A DNA stretch of 64,000 bases, taken from assembly GCA_903918755.1 (NCBI GenBank), contig CAIXFN010000014.1:124001-188000 (forward strand). Direction: 5' to 3'. Under the pieces are notes generated by a model. It worked only from the letters and a program-made list of their open reading frames with translations, searched no databases and was not told the origin of the DNA. This stretch comes from an uncultured Pedosphaera sp. GTDB lineage: Bacteria; Verrucomicrobiota; Verrucomicrobiia; Limisphaerales; Pedosphaeraceae. Of the stretch, positions 54,293 to 62,505 are shown piece by piece; positions within the stretch are counted from its first letter, which is position 1; every line of letters begins with the position of its first letter. A program made the translations under genes and the position numbers.

Positions 54293-54984
54293 AATATTCA
54301 TTACTGGTTATCCTTCGGTCCGCACTGCGGGGGCTCCTCGTGGTGTTCGTATTTTCGGCGACAGCGGCGCTCGCCCAGGGTCGGGACGAGAAGCAGGCGA
54401 CGTTTTTCATGGGGCGTTTGAAGTACAGCGCCAATGACGGCAACGATTGCACCGGAGTGGGTAACGACTTGATGAAGCTGGTGTCCCGCGCCTCCACCCT
54501 GAAGGTGCAGGATGAGAAAATCGTCACCCTCAATTCGCCCGAGTTGTTCGAGACGCCGTTTGTCTTCATGAACGGCCACAACAATTTTACCCTGACCGAA
54601 ACGGAGGTGGAAAATGTGCGGAAATATCTGGGGCACGGCGGTTTCATATTTGCGTCCGGCTGCTGCACCAACCCGGATTTCCCGAAGGCCTGGCGACGCG
54701 AGTTTGCGCGGATTTTTCCGGGGGAAAAGGTGAAGGCGATTCCCTATGATCACCTGATCTACCGCTCTTTCCACAAGCTGGAGCGGGTGCCGTGCCTGCA
54801 TGAAAAACGCGACATCAAGCTGGAGGGGGTGTTTTACCAGGGAAATCTCGTGGCGGTGATGTGCGAGGATGGCTTGTGCTGCGCCTTCAGCGCCGATAAT
54901 AGCTGCAACAAGGGCAAGGGGATCAGTCCGGAGGATGGTCAGAAACTGGCGCTGAATATCGCGATTTACGCGCTGACGCACTGA
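54289..54984 (+). CDS. DUF4159 exported protein
   Basis: 231 residues. Signal peptide MKYSLLVILRSALRGLLVVFVFSATAALA. The DUF4159 core follows: ELFETPFVFMNGHNNFTLTETEVENVRKYLGHGGFIFAS, with GCCTNPDFPKAWRREFARIFPG and ending with the two Cys motifs CEDGLCCAF and CNKGKG. The fold is related to amidotransferases, but catalytic residues are not evident. It ends the four-gene set; the start overlaps the VWA gene stop. Confidence 0.85.
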   Translation: MKYSLLVILRSALRGLLVVFVFSATAALAQGRDEKQATFFMGRLKYSANDGNDCTGVGNDLMKLVSRASTLKVQDEKIVTLNSPELFETPFVFMNGHNNFTLTETEVENVRKYLGHGGFIFASGCCTNPDFPKAWRREFARIFPGEKVKAIPYDHLIYRSFHKLERVPCLHEKRDIKLEGVFYQGNLVAVMCEDGLCCAFSADNSCNKGKGISPEDGQKLALNIAIYALTH

Positions 54985-55049
54985 GCGGCGCGCCGCGCGC
55001 GCGGAGTTTTCCCTTTTGCCCCCGCGAGTTTTCCCCTTAAATCGACTGC

Positions 55050-56363
55050 ATGATTCAACGTTATTCGCGGGCGGAAATGCGGGACATCTGGACCGAGCAG
55101 CGTAAATTGGAAATCTGGTTGCAAATCGAATTGCTGGCCAGCGAGGCCCTGTGCGCGCAGGGGTTGGTGCCGCGGCCGGACTTCGAGCAGATGAAGTCCC
55201 GGGCTGCGTTTACCGTGGAGCGCTGCAAGGAACTGGAGCGCACCTTGAATCACGATGTCATCGCGTTCACCACGAACGTGGCGGAAAACATTGGCGCCCC
55301 GGCCAGCCGCTGGTTGCATTTCGGGTTGACCAGCAGCGACATCGGCGACACCGCCTTCGCCGTCCAGATGGTGCAGTCGGCGGATATCCTGATCGCGGAC
55401 GTCAAGGAATTGCGCAAGGTCATCGCCGCGAAGGCGCGGAAGTACCAGTTTACACCGATGATCGGCCGGAGCCACGGCATCCACGCCGAACCCACCACGT
55501 TCGGCTTGAAAATGGCCCTGATGTATGACGAGTTCGGCCGGGCGGTGGACCGTTTGACTGCCGTCCGGAAAGCAGTCGGGGTCGGGAAGCTGTCCGGAGC
55601 GGTTGGGACCAGTGCCCACCTTTCGCCCAAGGTGGAAGCGTTTGTGTGCCGGAAGCTCGGACTCCGCCCCGCGCCCATTGCCACGCAAGTGGTCCAGCGC
55701 GACCTGCATGCCGAGTTCATCGGCGCCCTGGCGCTGGTAGGCGCCAGCATTGAACGGTGGGCCACGGAATTCCGGCATTTGCAGCGCACCGAGGTGCTGG
55801 AGGCGGAAGAGTATTTTGCGGCGGGGCAAAAGGGTTCCAGCGCCATGCCCCACAAGCGCAATCCCATCACCGGCGAGCGCCTGACCGGGTTGGCGCGGGT
55901 CCTCCGCGGCAATGCGGTGGCCGCGCTGGAAAACGTCGCCCTCTGGCACGAGCGCGACATCAGTCACAGTTCGGTCGAGCGCATTATTTTTCCGGATTCC
56001 TGCACCTTGCTGGATTACATGCTGGCCACCCTGACGAAGTTGACGACGGGGTTGATCGTGTATCCGGAGAACATGGAGCGCAATCTGGCCCTGACCATGG
56101 GGATGTGGAATTCGCAGACCATCCTGCTGGCGCTGATCCGCAAGGGGTTGACCCGGGAAGAGGCGTACGATCTGGTGCAACGGAATGCAATGAAGACCTG
56201 GCAGGCGAAGCACGCGGGCGACGCGGCGGCGGATTTCAAAACCCAATTGCTCGCCGATCCCGATGTGGCCCGGCATCTCTCGCGGCCGGAACTGGAAAAA
56301 CTTTGCAATTTGGAATTCCACTTCAAGCACGTGAAAGCCCGGTTCAAAAAACTGGGGATCTGA
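55050..56363 (+). CDS. purB: Adenylosuccinate lyase
   Basis: 437 residues. Splits fumarate from SAICAR and from adenylosuccinate in purine synthesis; cytosolic tetramer of the fumarase/aspartase superfamily. Signature GSSAMPHKRNP at 262-272 contains the catalytic Ser loop; GRSHGIHAEPTTFG holds the catalytic His region; HFGLTSSDIGDTA is the first conserved block. Length and start (MIQRYSRAEMRDIW) are normal for the family. Confidence 0.96.
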   Translation: MIQRYSRAEMRDIWTEQRKLEIWLQIELLASEALCAQGLVPRPDFEQMKSRAAFTVERCKELERTLNHDVIAFTTNVAENIGAPASRWLHFGLTSSDIGDTAFAVQMVQSADILIADVKELRKVIAAKARKYQFTPMIGRSHGIHAEPTTFGLKMALMYDEFGRAVDRLTAVRKAVGVGKLSGAVGTSAHLSPKVEAFVCRKLGLRPAPIATQVVQRDLHAEFIGALALVGASIERWATEFRHLQRTEVLEAEEYFAAGQKGSSAMPHKRNPITGERLTGLARVLRGNAVAALENVALWHERDISHSSVERIIFPDSCTLLDYMLATLTKLTTGLIVYPENMERNLALTMGMWNSQTILLALIRKGLTREEAYDLVQRNAMKTWQAKHAGDAAADFKTQLLADPDVARHLSRPELEKLCNLEFHFKHVKARFKKLGI

Positions 56364-56478
56364 GAGAGACCCCTCCCGCGTCCGCCGAAAAACGCCTTGT
56401 GCGGGCCGGGAAGGGCAATTATGTTGACCATCAGCCAGGAGCGCGGAACCGAGACCGGGATGCGCGAGCGGCCAAACT

Positions 56479-56865
56479 ATGCTGGCACCCAAATCCAATA
56501 CCTTGCCGGGCGCGCCCAACTTTCGCGTCGGCGATGAGCGGCTGATCAAAGTGACCGCCAGTGCGGCCCAAAAGGTGGGTTCCCTGCTGACCCGCCAGGG
56601 TCGGGCGGGCGGCGTGTTGCGGGTGGCGGTGGTGGGTGGCGGTTGTTCCGGCCTCCAATACAAGATGGATTTGCAGGATGGACCCGCCAATCGCGACATC
56701 CTGGTGGAATCCGGCGGCATCCGCGTGGTGGTGGACCCCAAGAGCGCGCTTTACGTCACCGGCAGTGAGTTGGATTACGTGGACGCCTTGCAGGAGGGCG
56801 GCTTCAAGGTCAAGAATCCCAATGCCGCCACCAGTTGTTCCTGTGGTGAGAGTTTCAGCGCGTGA
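56479..56865 (+). CDS. A-type iron-sulfur carrier (IscA/ErpA/HesB family)
   Basis: 128 residues. The three conserved cysteines are Cys56 in GGGCSGLQYKM and Cys120/Cys122 in SCSCGESFS. The core KVTASAAQKVGSLL and VVVDPKSALYVTGSELDYVD are standard. It delivers Fe-S clusters to target enzymes. A leader of about 20 residues (MLAPKSNTLPGAPNFRVGDE) precedes the usual start. The stop overlaps hscB (GTGA), so it belongs to an Fe-S assembly operon. Confidence 0.92.
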   Translation: MLAPKSNTLPGAPNFRVGDERLIKVTASAAQKVGSLLTRQGRAGGVLRVAVVGGGCSGLQYKMDLQDGPANRDILVESGGIRVVVDPKSALYVTGSELDYVDALQEGGFKVKNPNAATSCSCGESFSA

Positions 56866-57476
56866 GGCCGGGGATGACCGACCATTTCGCCTTGCTCCAG
56901 GAGGCGCGCCGTCCCTGGGTGGATCCGGACGAGTTGAAGCAAAAATTTCTGGCGCTTTCCAGCGTAGTCCATCCGGATCGCGTTCACCAGGCTCCCACCG
57001 CTGACCGGCAAGCCGCCGACCGGCGTTATGCCGAACTGAATGCCGCCTACAATTTTCTCCGCGAACCCAAGGATTGCCTCCGCCATTTGCTGGAGTTGGA
57101 GATCGGCGCCCGGGCGGCCGAGGTGCAAAGCGTTCCCGCCGGACTGACGGAAACCGCCTTCGCCATCGGGCAACTTTGCCGCACCGCCGATGCGTTGGTG
57201 CGCGATCATCAGCGGGCGACCTCGCCGCTGTTGCAGGTGAGCCTGTTTGAGCGGGCCCAGGCGGAAATCGAGCGGTTGACCGCGGCGCGGGACGGCATCC
57301 GGGAACGGCGCCGCGGGCTGCTGGCGGAACTGCAAGCCCTGACTCCCGGATGGGATGCGCCTGCTGCTGCGGCCGACCGGCCGTGGGGACGCTTGGAGGA
57401 AATCCAGCGCCTGCTCGGCTACTTTGACCGGTGGTTGCAGCAATTAGACGAAAGAATCTTCCGCCTCTCCTTCTGA
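56862..57476 (+). CDS. hscB: HscB-like J-domain co-chaperone
   Basis: 204 residues. J-domain with His37-Pro38-Asp39 (VVHPDRVH), the helix AELNAAYNFLREPKDCLRHLLEL typical of HscB, and a C-terminal helical bundle that would bind the scaffold IscU. Its partner HscA and IscU/IscS are not in the window. The start is GTG 56862 overlapping iscA-like; ATG 56874 in the same frame is an alternative. Confidence 0.85.
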   Translation: MRPGMTDHFALLQEARRPWVDPDELKQKFLALSSVVHPDRVHQAPTADRQAADRRYAELNAAYNFLREPKDCLRHLLELEIGARAAEVQSVPAGLTETAFAIGQLCRTADALVRDHQRATSPLLQVSLFERAQAEIERLTAARDGIRERRRGLLAELQALTPGWDAPAAAADRPWGRLEEIQRLLGYFDRWLQQLDERIFRLSF

Positions 57477-57485
57477 TTTAAAGCC

Positions 57486-58181
57486 ATGCACCGAATTCTC
57501 CTGGGCCTGATTTTATCCTTTCTGTCGCTGGCCTTGCGGGCCGCCGAGCCGTGGGAGGCGCCCTTGGGCGCCATGTCGCTCGGAGTCACCAGCGCGATTG
57601 TCCTGGACCAGAAAAACTGCGTGGATGTGATGTTACGGGCCTTGCAGCCGAACGATGTGGTCAAGGCGCTCGTTTTCATGCCGGGGGCGACGGACGAGTT
57701 CTACATGTTCCACCGCGCCCGCGCGACCGTCACCAATCTCATGCCCTCGCTGCTGGATGCGGTTGTGGCGCTCACCAACCAAACCCACATCCGGGTCACT
57801 TTTCGACCGCCGCTGCTCATCCTCCATACCGATGAGGATCCCCTGGAACCGTTGATCGAGATCAAAGATGCCGCCACGGCGGAAAAGGTGCGCTTGACCG
57901 TGCTCTCCCGAAATGGGGTGTATAACGACATGGATTGGGACCATTTGCTACCGGTGATCAAGAAAACCTACCGGGTGACCATCCGGCCCAGCTACCACTC
58001 GCTCGATAGCTGGCACTTCTTTCGTCACAGCTTTGCCGCCTGGAACCTGGGCGGATGGGAGGCCTTGGAAGCGATCTCGATGGCTGGGAAAGAACGCATC
58101 CGGATCGAGAAGAAGCGGCTGATATTCGAGGGTGATACCCGGGTCCGCAACCGGCCGAAATTTGATCCCCCGGCGAGATAA
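57486..58181 (+). CDS. Exported protein of unknown function
   Basis: 231 residues. Signal peptide MHRILLGLILSFLSLALRAAE. The mature part has no recognised domain; visible blocks are VLDQKNCVDVMLRALQPNDV, HRARATVTNLMPSLLDAVVAL and WHFFRHSFAAWNLGGWEALE. It lies 9 bp after hscB, so it may be on the same transcript, though an exported product fits poorly with Fe-S assembly. Confidence 0.65.
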   Translation: MHRILLGLILSFLSLALRAAEPWEAPLGAMSLGVTSAIVLDQKNCVDVMLRALQPNDVVKALVFMPGATDEFYMFHRARATVTNLMPSLLDAVVALTNQTHIRVTFRPPLLILHTDEDPLEPLIEIKDAATAEKVRLTVLSRNGVYNDMDWDHLLPVIKKTYRVTIRPSYHSLDSWHFFRHSFAAWNLGGWEALEAISMAGKERIRIEKKRLIFEGDTRVRNRPKFDPPAR

Positions 58182-58290
58182 GCCGGTTGGAATCCTGGCG
58201 ACTGTTTCCCGGCGGTGGTTCTGGCGTTGCCAAGCACAATTTTCGGCCCTAACATCCCGCTCCCCGTCGTAAAACGATGGGAACGCCGTA

Positions 58291-59094
58291 ATGTCCGAAT
58301 ACAAAGTCAAATTTGAGGTCTTTGAAGGCCCGTTGGACTTGCTCCTTTATCTCATTCGAAAGGAGGAGGTGGACATTTACCAGGTCAACCTGACGCAATT
58401 GGCGACCGAGTTCATCTCCTACATCGAAGTGATGCGGGCCTTGGACCTTGAGGTGGCCGGCGAATTTGTGGTCATGGCCTCGACCCTGATGTACATCAAA
58501 AGCCGGGAACTGCTGCCCCTGGACAAGCAAGTCACCGCCGAGGCGGAGGAGGACGGCGAGGATCCTCGCTGGGAATTGATCCGGCAGTTGGTCGAGTACA
58601 AGAAATTCAAGGATGCAGCCGCCCAGTTGCAATCCCTCGAGATCCGGCAGGAGAGCGTGTATGTCCGCCAGGCTCCGAAACCGGAATTTGAATCCGAGGC
58701 GCCCCTGAAAAAGGAAGCCACGCTGTTCGATTTGCTGAACGCCGTCAGCTCCATCCTCAAACGCATCACGCAGCGTGATGACATGCGGGATGTTTTCGAA
58801 GACAAATGGAGTGTCAGCGAAAAAATCGAGCACGTGATGCGTTCCATCACGGATCGCGGAAGCCTGAAATTTTCGGAACTGTTCGCCGGGGCGATCAGCC
58901 GCACCGAGGTGGTCGTCACCTTCCTGGCGTTGCTGGAATTGATCCGCATGAAGCAGATCGCCGCGTCGCAGAACGAAGCCTTTGGGGAAATTGAGATTCG
59001 CAAGGCGGATCCGCAGGCGATTCCCCCGGCCGAGCCCCCGCCGCCCCCCGAACCGGCGGAGGCGGACGCCACCCCCTCTTTACCATGGAACTGA
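58291..59094 (+). CDS. scpA: Segregation and condensation protein A
   Basis: 267 residues. The kleisin of the SMC-ScpAB condensin. The N-terminal YKVKFEVFEGPLDLLLYLIRKEEVDIYQV is diagnostic, and the C-terminal winged helix (KFSELFAGAISRTEVVVTFLALLELIRM) binds the SMC head. A Pro/Glu-rich tail follows. It overlaps scpB by 10 bp, the usual arrangement. Confidence 0.95.
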   Translation: MSEYKVKFEVFEGPLDLLLYLIRKEEVDIYQVNLTQLATEFISYIEVMRALDLEVAGEFVVMASTLMYIKSRELLPLDKQVTAEAEEDGEDPRWELIRQLVEYKKFKDAAAQLQSLEIRQESVYVRQAPKPEFESEAPLKKEATLFDLLNAVSSILKRITQRDDMRDVFEDKWSVSEKIEHVMRSITDRGSLKFSELFAGAISRTEVVVTFLALLELIRMKQIAASQNEAFGEIEIRKADPQAIPPAEPPPPPEPAEADATPSLPWN

Positions 59095-59882
59095 AGCTTG
59101 TCCTGGAGTCCCTCCTGTTCTCCGCCCAAAAGCCGCTCACCCCGAAAGAGTTGCGCGATGTGCTGGTCAATGCCGCGACGCAACCCGACGCCGAGGAACC
59201 CGCGAAGGGATTTAAGAAAATCAAGGAAGAGGAGATCCTGGCGGCGCTGGAAGTTTTGCTGGCGGAACATGAGGCGGCAGCCCGGACTTACCGGCTGGCG
59301 TGTGTGGCGGGTTCCTGGCAGTTCGTCAGCCAGCCCGAATTTGCCCCCTGGCTCAAGGCGCTGGTCGGGCATAAATCCCGGCCGCCACGGCTCTCCGCGC
59401 CGGGCTTGGAAACGCTGGCCATCATCGCCTACCGTCAACCCATCACCCGCGCCGAAGTGGAACAGGTGCGCGGCGTGGCGGTGGATGGGGTGATGCAGAC
59501 CTTGTTGGAACGCGGACTGGTGATTCAAGTGGGCCGGGCCGAGGTGGTCGGCCGACCAATGACGTACGGCACCACGCCGGCCTTTTTGGAGTATTTCGGT
59601 TTGCGTTCGCTGGAAGATTTGCCGGCCGCGGATGAACTGCGTCGGATACCCGTCGTCAAGCCCGAAGCGCTCGTGACGACCGAACCCGGCCTGGCCACCC
59701 CGCCCCCCGGACAGTTGCAGTTGGCGTCCGCCGAATCAGGCGAAGTGGTTGCCGCCGTGACTCCGGTTGCCGCCGAGGCACCGGCGGTCGAAACTCCCGC
59801 CGCGGACACCCCGCCAGCGGAGCCGGCCGCGTCACCGGAAGCAGTGGTCGAACCAGCCCCGCCCGTGGAACCCGCCATTTAA
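59085..59882 (+). CDS. scpB: Segregation and condensation protein B
   Basis: 265 residues. Two winged-helix domains (VLESLLFSAQKPLTPKEL; ETLAIIAYRQPITRAEVEQV, then RGVAVDGVMQTLLERGLV and TTPAFLEYFGLRSLEDLP) form about residues 1-190. The last 75 residues are a low-complexity Pro/Ala/Glu tail, longer than in most ScpB proteins. It partners ScpA in chromosome condensation. Confidence 0.95.
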   Translation: MELKLVLESLLFSAQKPLTPKELRDVLVNAATQPDAEEPAKGFKKIKEEEILAALEVLLAEHEAAARTYRLACVAGSWQFVSQPEFAPWLKALVGHKSRPPRLSAPGLETLAIIAYRQPITRAEVEQVRGVAVDGVMQTLLERGLVIQVGRAEVVGRPMTYGTTPAFLEYFGLRSLEDLPAADELRRIPVVKPEALVTTEPGLATPPPGQLQLASAESGEVVAAVTPVAAEAPAVETPAADTPPAEPAASPEAVVEPAPPVEPAI

Positions 59883-59911
59883 GGCAGGGGCCGATACTGG
59901 GCGGTGGGTGG

Positions 59912-61510
59912 CTACCGTTCCCGGTCCTTTTTTGGCGTGAACAAGAGGTCACTGTGGGCGGCTCCGTCGAAATCATACCAGGTGCATTCGATGCCGTTGG
60001 TCATCTGACGTAGAGTGTAGTTACCGGGGGAATCTTCTTCGCGCCAGGGCTGGCCGGTGAAGTTGTTGGTCTGGTCCCGGGCAAAGGCATCGGTTCGGAA
60101 GGGGGAATTCTGAGCCAAACATTGACGCACCCATTCCAGACTGGGCGGGAAGGGAGGCCCAACGCGTGGATTGAGCGCGGTTAACTCAGACTGCAGTGAC
60201 GTGGGAATGTCGGTTTCATGCAGTTGCCGATTTCGGACTGTGGGAAGATGGGTAACGAAAGCCGCCGTCCGGGAAAAAGAAAAGTAGCAGAGGGTTCCGA
60301 CAAGAGTGGAAACAAGCGCCGCAAGGAGAAACATTCGGCCAATTGCCCGGGCACCGGCTGTTCGGCGAGCCACTGCGAGCGACGATACAAGGAGAAACAA
60401 TATGAAAATGGGGGCGCTGATATTGGCGGCGGTCTGGGCGGCTCCTTGCTTGGTGTACAACGTAAGTTGGCGCTCGGTCAACGGCTGCCAGGTGATGTAG
60501 CCATCCTGCTCCATCTGGCGGCTGCTTAAAACGCCCGTCAGTTTTGTGGCCGCGGGCGCGCCGGCCACCAGGCTGCGCAGCAGGGGATGTAAAATCCGCA
60601 CTCCCATCTCGCTCATCCAAAGGTTGCCTTCGGGGGCTTCCGGGTAATCCGGCGCGGTGGCCCGCTCAACTGTGAAGTGGGGAATCCCGGCCATGGCGGG
60701 CCCGAATACAAAGAGCTCGATCCGGCATGGATCATTTTCAATACCCGTCAGGCGCAGCGGATAAACCGGGCGGTCCGTTTTGAAACGAAGTGTCAAAGGA
60801 TGCGGTTTGGCCGCCTGGGTCATCGACGTGTCCAGTCGGATCCTGCTGGCGACGAAGAACCAGCCTTCCTGGGCATAGGCCCGGATGGCGGGCAGATGAT
60901 TCGTGGGGGTGGGGAAGCCATTTTGCGTGAGCCATTGGACCAGTGCGCTGCCATCGCGGGATGAAACGGTCGCGGTTTCGTAAACGTCAACGGTTTGGCG
61001 GCCCAAAACCTGCACGGAGCTCGCGTTGGCACCGTCCGAGCGGCTTAGGGCTGGCGACATAAGGCCGACCATAATCACCAGGAAGAAACCTGCCAACAAA
61101 AGGTCATAAAGGCGCAGACCCAAGCGGCGGTGCCAGATCAAAAGCAAGACATAGCCGCCCATGATCAAAACCGCCCAATTATTAGATTGCACCCCATGTA
61201 TGACCCGCGGATGGAAGATGCCCTCAAGCGTGGGGAAGAGTCCGGGACTGGCGGCTTCCACGGTGGGAAGGGAAGGCACGGGAATGATCCAGGCGAAGTT
61301 GGTACCAGCGCCTTGAAAGGCAGTGTCGATGACCAGGGTTTCCGTGCCGTTGGCGTAATGGATCAACGCCCGCTGGTCGGGGATGCGCACCTGGGCGAAG
61401 GCAGTGGCGGGAATGAAGCAGCCATCGGCCACAGTCCGGGTGGGAAGCAAACAAAACCAAAGGAGCCAGAGGAGAACCGAGAAAAGTCGCCTTGTCGCTG
61501 GTTGAGTCAC
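59912..61510 (-). CDS. DUF2330 membrane protein
   Basis: 532 residues. Signal peptide (LFSVLLWLLWFCLLPTRTVA), then the DUF2330-type start CFIPATAFAQVRIPDQRALIHYANG and FAWIIPVPSLPTVEAA. Membrane helices lie near residues 110-125 (WAVLIMGGYVLLLIWH), 135-150 (LLLAGFFLVIMVGLM), 365-380 (PIFILFLLVSSLAVA) and 390-410. The start is GTG 61510. It follows the caspase-like gene by 23 bp, so it probably shares its transcript. Function unknown. Confidence 0.75.
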   Translation of the reverse strand: MTQPATRRLFSVLLWLLWFCLLPTRTVADGCFIPATAFAQVRIPDQRALIHYANGTETLVIDTAFQGAGTNFAWIIPVPSLPTVEAASPGLFPTLEGIFHPRVIHGVQSNNWAVLIMGGYVLLLIWHRRLGLRLYDLLLAGFFLVIMVGLMSPALSRSDGANASSVQVLGRQTVDVYETATVSSRDGSALVQWLTQNGFPTPTNHLPAIRAYAQEGWFFVASRIRLDTSMTQAAKPHPLTLRFKTDRPVYPLRLTGIENDPCRIELFVFGPAMAGIPHFTVERATAPDYPEAPEGNLWMSEMGVRILHPLLRSLVAGAPAATKLTGVLSSRQMEQDGYITWQPLTERQLTLYTKQGAAQTAANISAPIFILFLLVSSLAVARRTAGARAIGRMFLLAALVSTLVGTLCYFSFSRTAAFVTHLPTVRNRQLHETDIPTSLQSELTALNPRVGPPFPPSLEWVRQCLAQNSPFRTDAFARDQTNNFTGQPWREEDSPGNYTLRQMTNGIECTWYDFDGAAHSDLLFTPKKDRER

Positions 61511-61533
61511 CTCATCCCTTTTCCGTCGTGGAT

Positions 61534-62505
61534 TTATTCCTTGGGCGGTGCGTTGAGGTGGGCAATCTCCACCATCAATTTCTCCAACCGCTGATAATAT
61601 TCATCTTCGGGAAGTTTGGCTTTCGTTTCACGCAGGTGGTTGATGGCGATTTCGAGTTCGTCCCGGCGCTGGCGTTGCGCGGGGGGGAGTTGTTGTTCCT
61701 GCGCGCTGCGGACGAGGTGGAATTGATGAGCGCGAAAGCCGTCGAGGGAGGCGCCGTCGCGGGCCTTTTTGATGGCCCGGACGCCGCGAAACCAATCCGC
61801 CGGCGTGCCGAGACCGTCGCCATTGTCGTCGAGCAGCGGATGTTCCGTGGCGAGGCGGTTGGCGGTTTCGTAGAATTCGGTGGTGCGGCGGGACGCCATC
61901 AGGAAGGCTTCCAGCAGGGACGTCTGGCCATCCTTGTCGAGGTCGGCTGCGGGGTCCGCAACGGCTTCGGCGAGGAAATTGCCAAAGCGCGCATAATTCT
62001 CTTCCGACCCGCTCCGGGTGGCGGTGATGACCACGCGGTTGGTGCCCTTGAGGTGGGCCATGAAGGGGGCGCTGGAGGCGGAGCAATCCAGTACGGCCAG
62101 CGGACGCTTAAAGGGTTGCAACCAGCCGGCCAGTTCCGTGGCAGAGAAATCCGGTCCGCGCAGGTTGAACTTGGCTTCCTTGCCGTCATACGTGCCGTGG
62201 CCGATCAACACGAGCCACAATTCGGCGGCGGATTCCCGGGCCTCGCTGCCGAGCGTCTGGGTGAGTTGCTGCAAATCCGTGGTGGCATTGGTGGGAGCGA
62301 GACCGATGGTGACACATTTGACGCCGCCCTGCTTGCAGGCCGCCTGCCACAATTCAGCGGAGTGGGCAAACGCCTTGCCAAACTCCTCTTCGCCGGGGGC
62401 ACCGACGACGAGAATGACCGTCGGTTGTTCCGGGGCGGGCGGCAGGTCAGCCCGGCTGGTGCCAATCAAACCGATAATGAGAGACAAACCAAAAATCCAA
62501 CGCAT
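61534..62505 (-). CDS. Exported caspase/legumain-like (clan CD) protein
   Basis: 323 residues. Signal peptide MRWIFGLSLIIGLIGTSRA. A clan CD cysteine-peptidase pattern follows: a hydrophobic strand ending in His103 (ELWLVLIGHGTYDG) and a second strand ending in Cys141 (RPLAVLDCSASSAPF), about 38 residues apart, as in caspases and legumains. Two EF-hand-like acidic loops (DLDKDGQTSLLEAF and LLDDNGDGLG) may bind calcium. A helical C-terminus (QLPPAQRQRRDELEIAINHL) follows. ATG 62505 overlaps the stop of the upstream VWA-family gene (TGATG), so the two are coupled. Peptidase activity is inferred, not shown. Confidence 0.75.
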   Translation of the reverse strand: MRWIFGLSLIIGLIGTSRADLPPAPEQPTVILVVGAPGEEEFGKAFAHSAELWQAACKQGGVKCVTIGLAPTNATTDLQQLTQTLGSEARESAAELWLVLIGHGTYDGKEAKFNLRGPDFSATELAGWLQPFKRPLAVLDCSASSAPFMAHLKGTNRVVITATRSGSEENYARFGNFLAEAVADPAADLDKDGQTSLLEAFLMASRRTTEFYETANRLATEHPLLDDNGDGLGTPADWFRGVRAIKKARDGASLDGFRAHQFHLVRSAQEQQLPPAQRQRRDELEIAINHLRETKAKLPEDEYYQRLEKLMVEIAHLNAPPKE

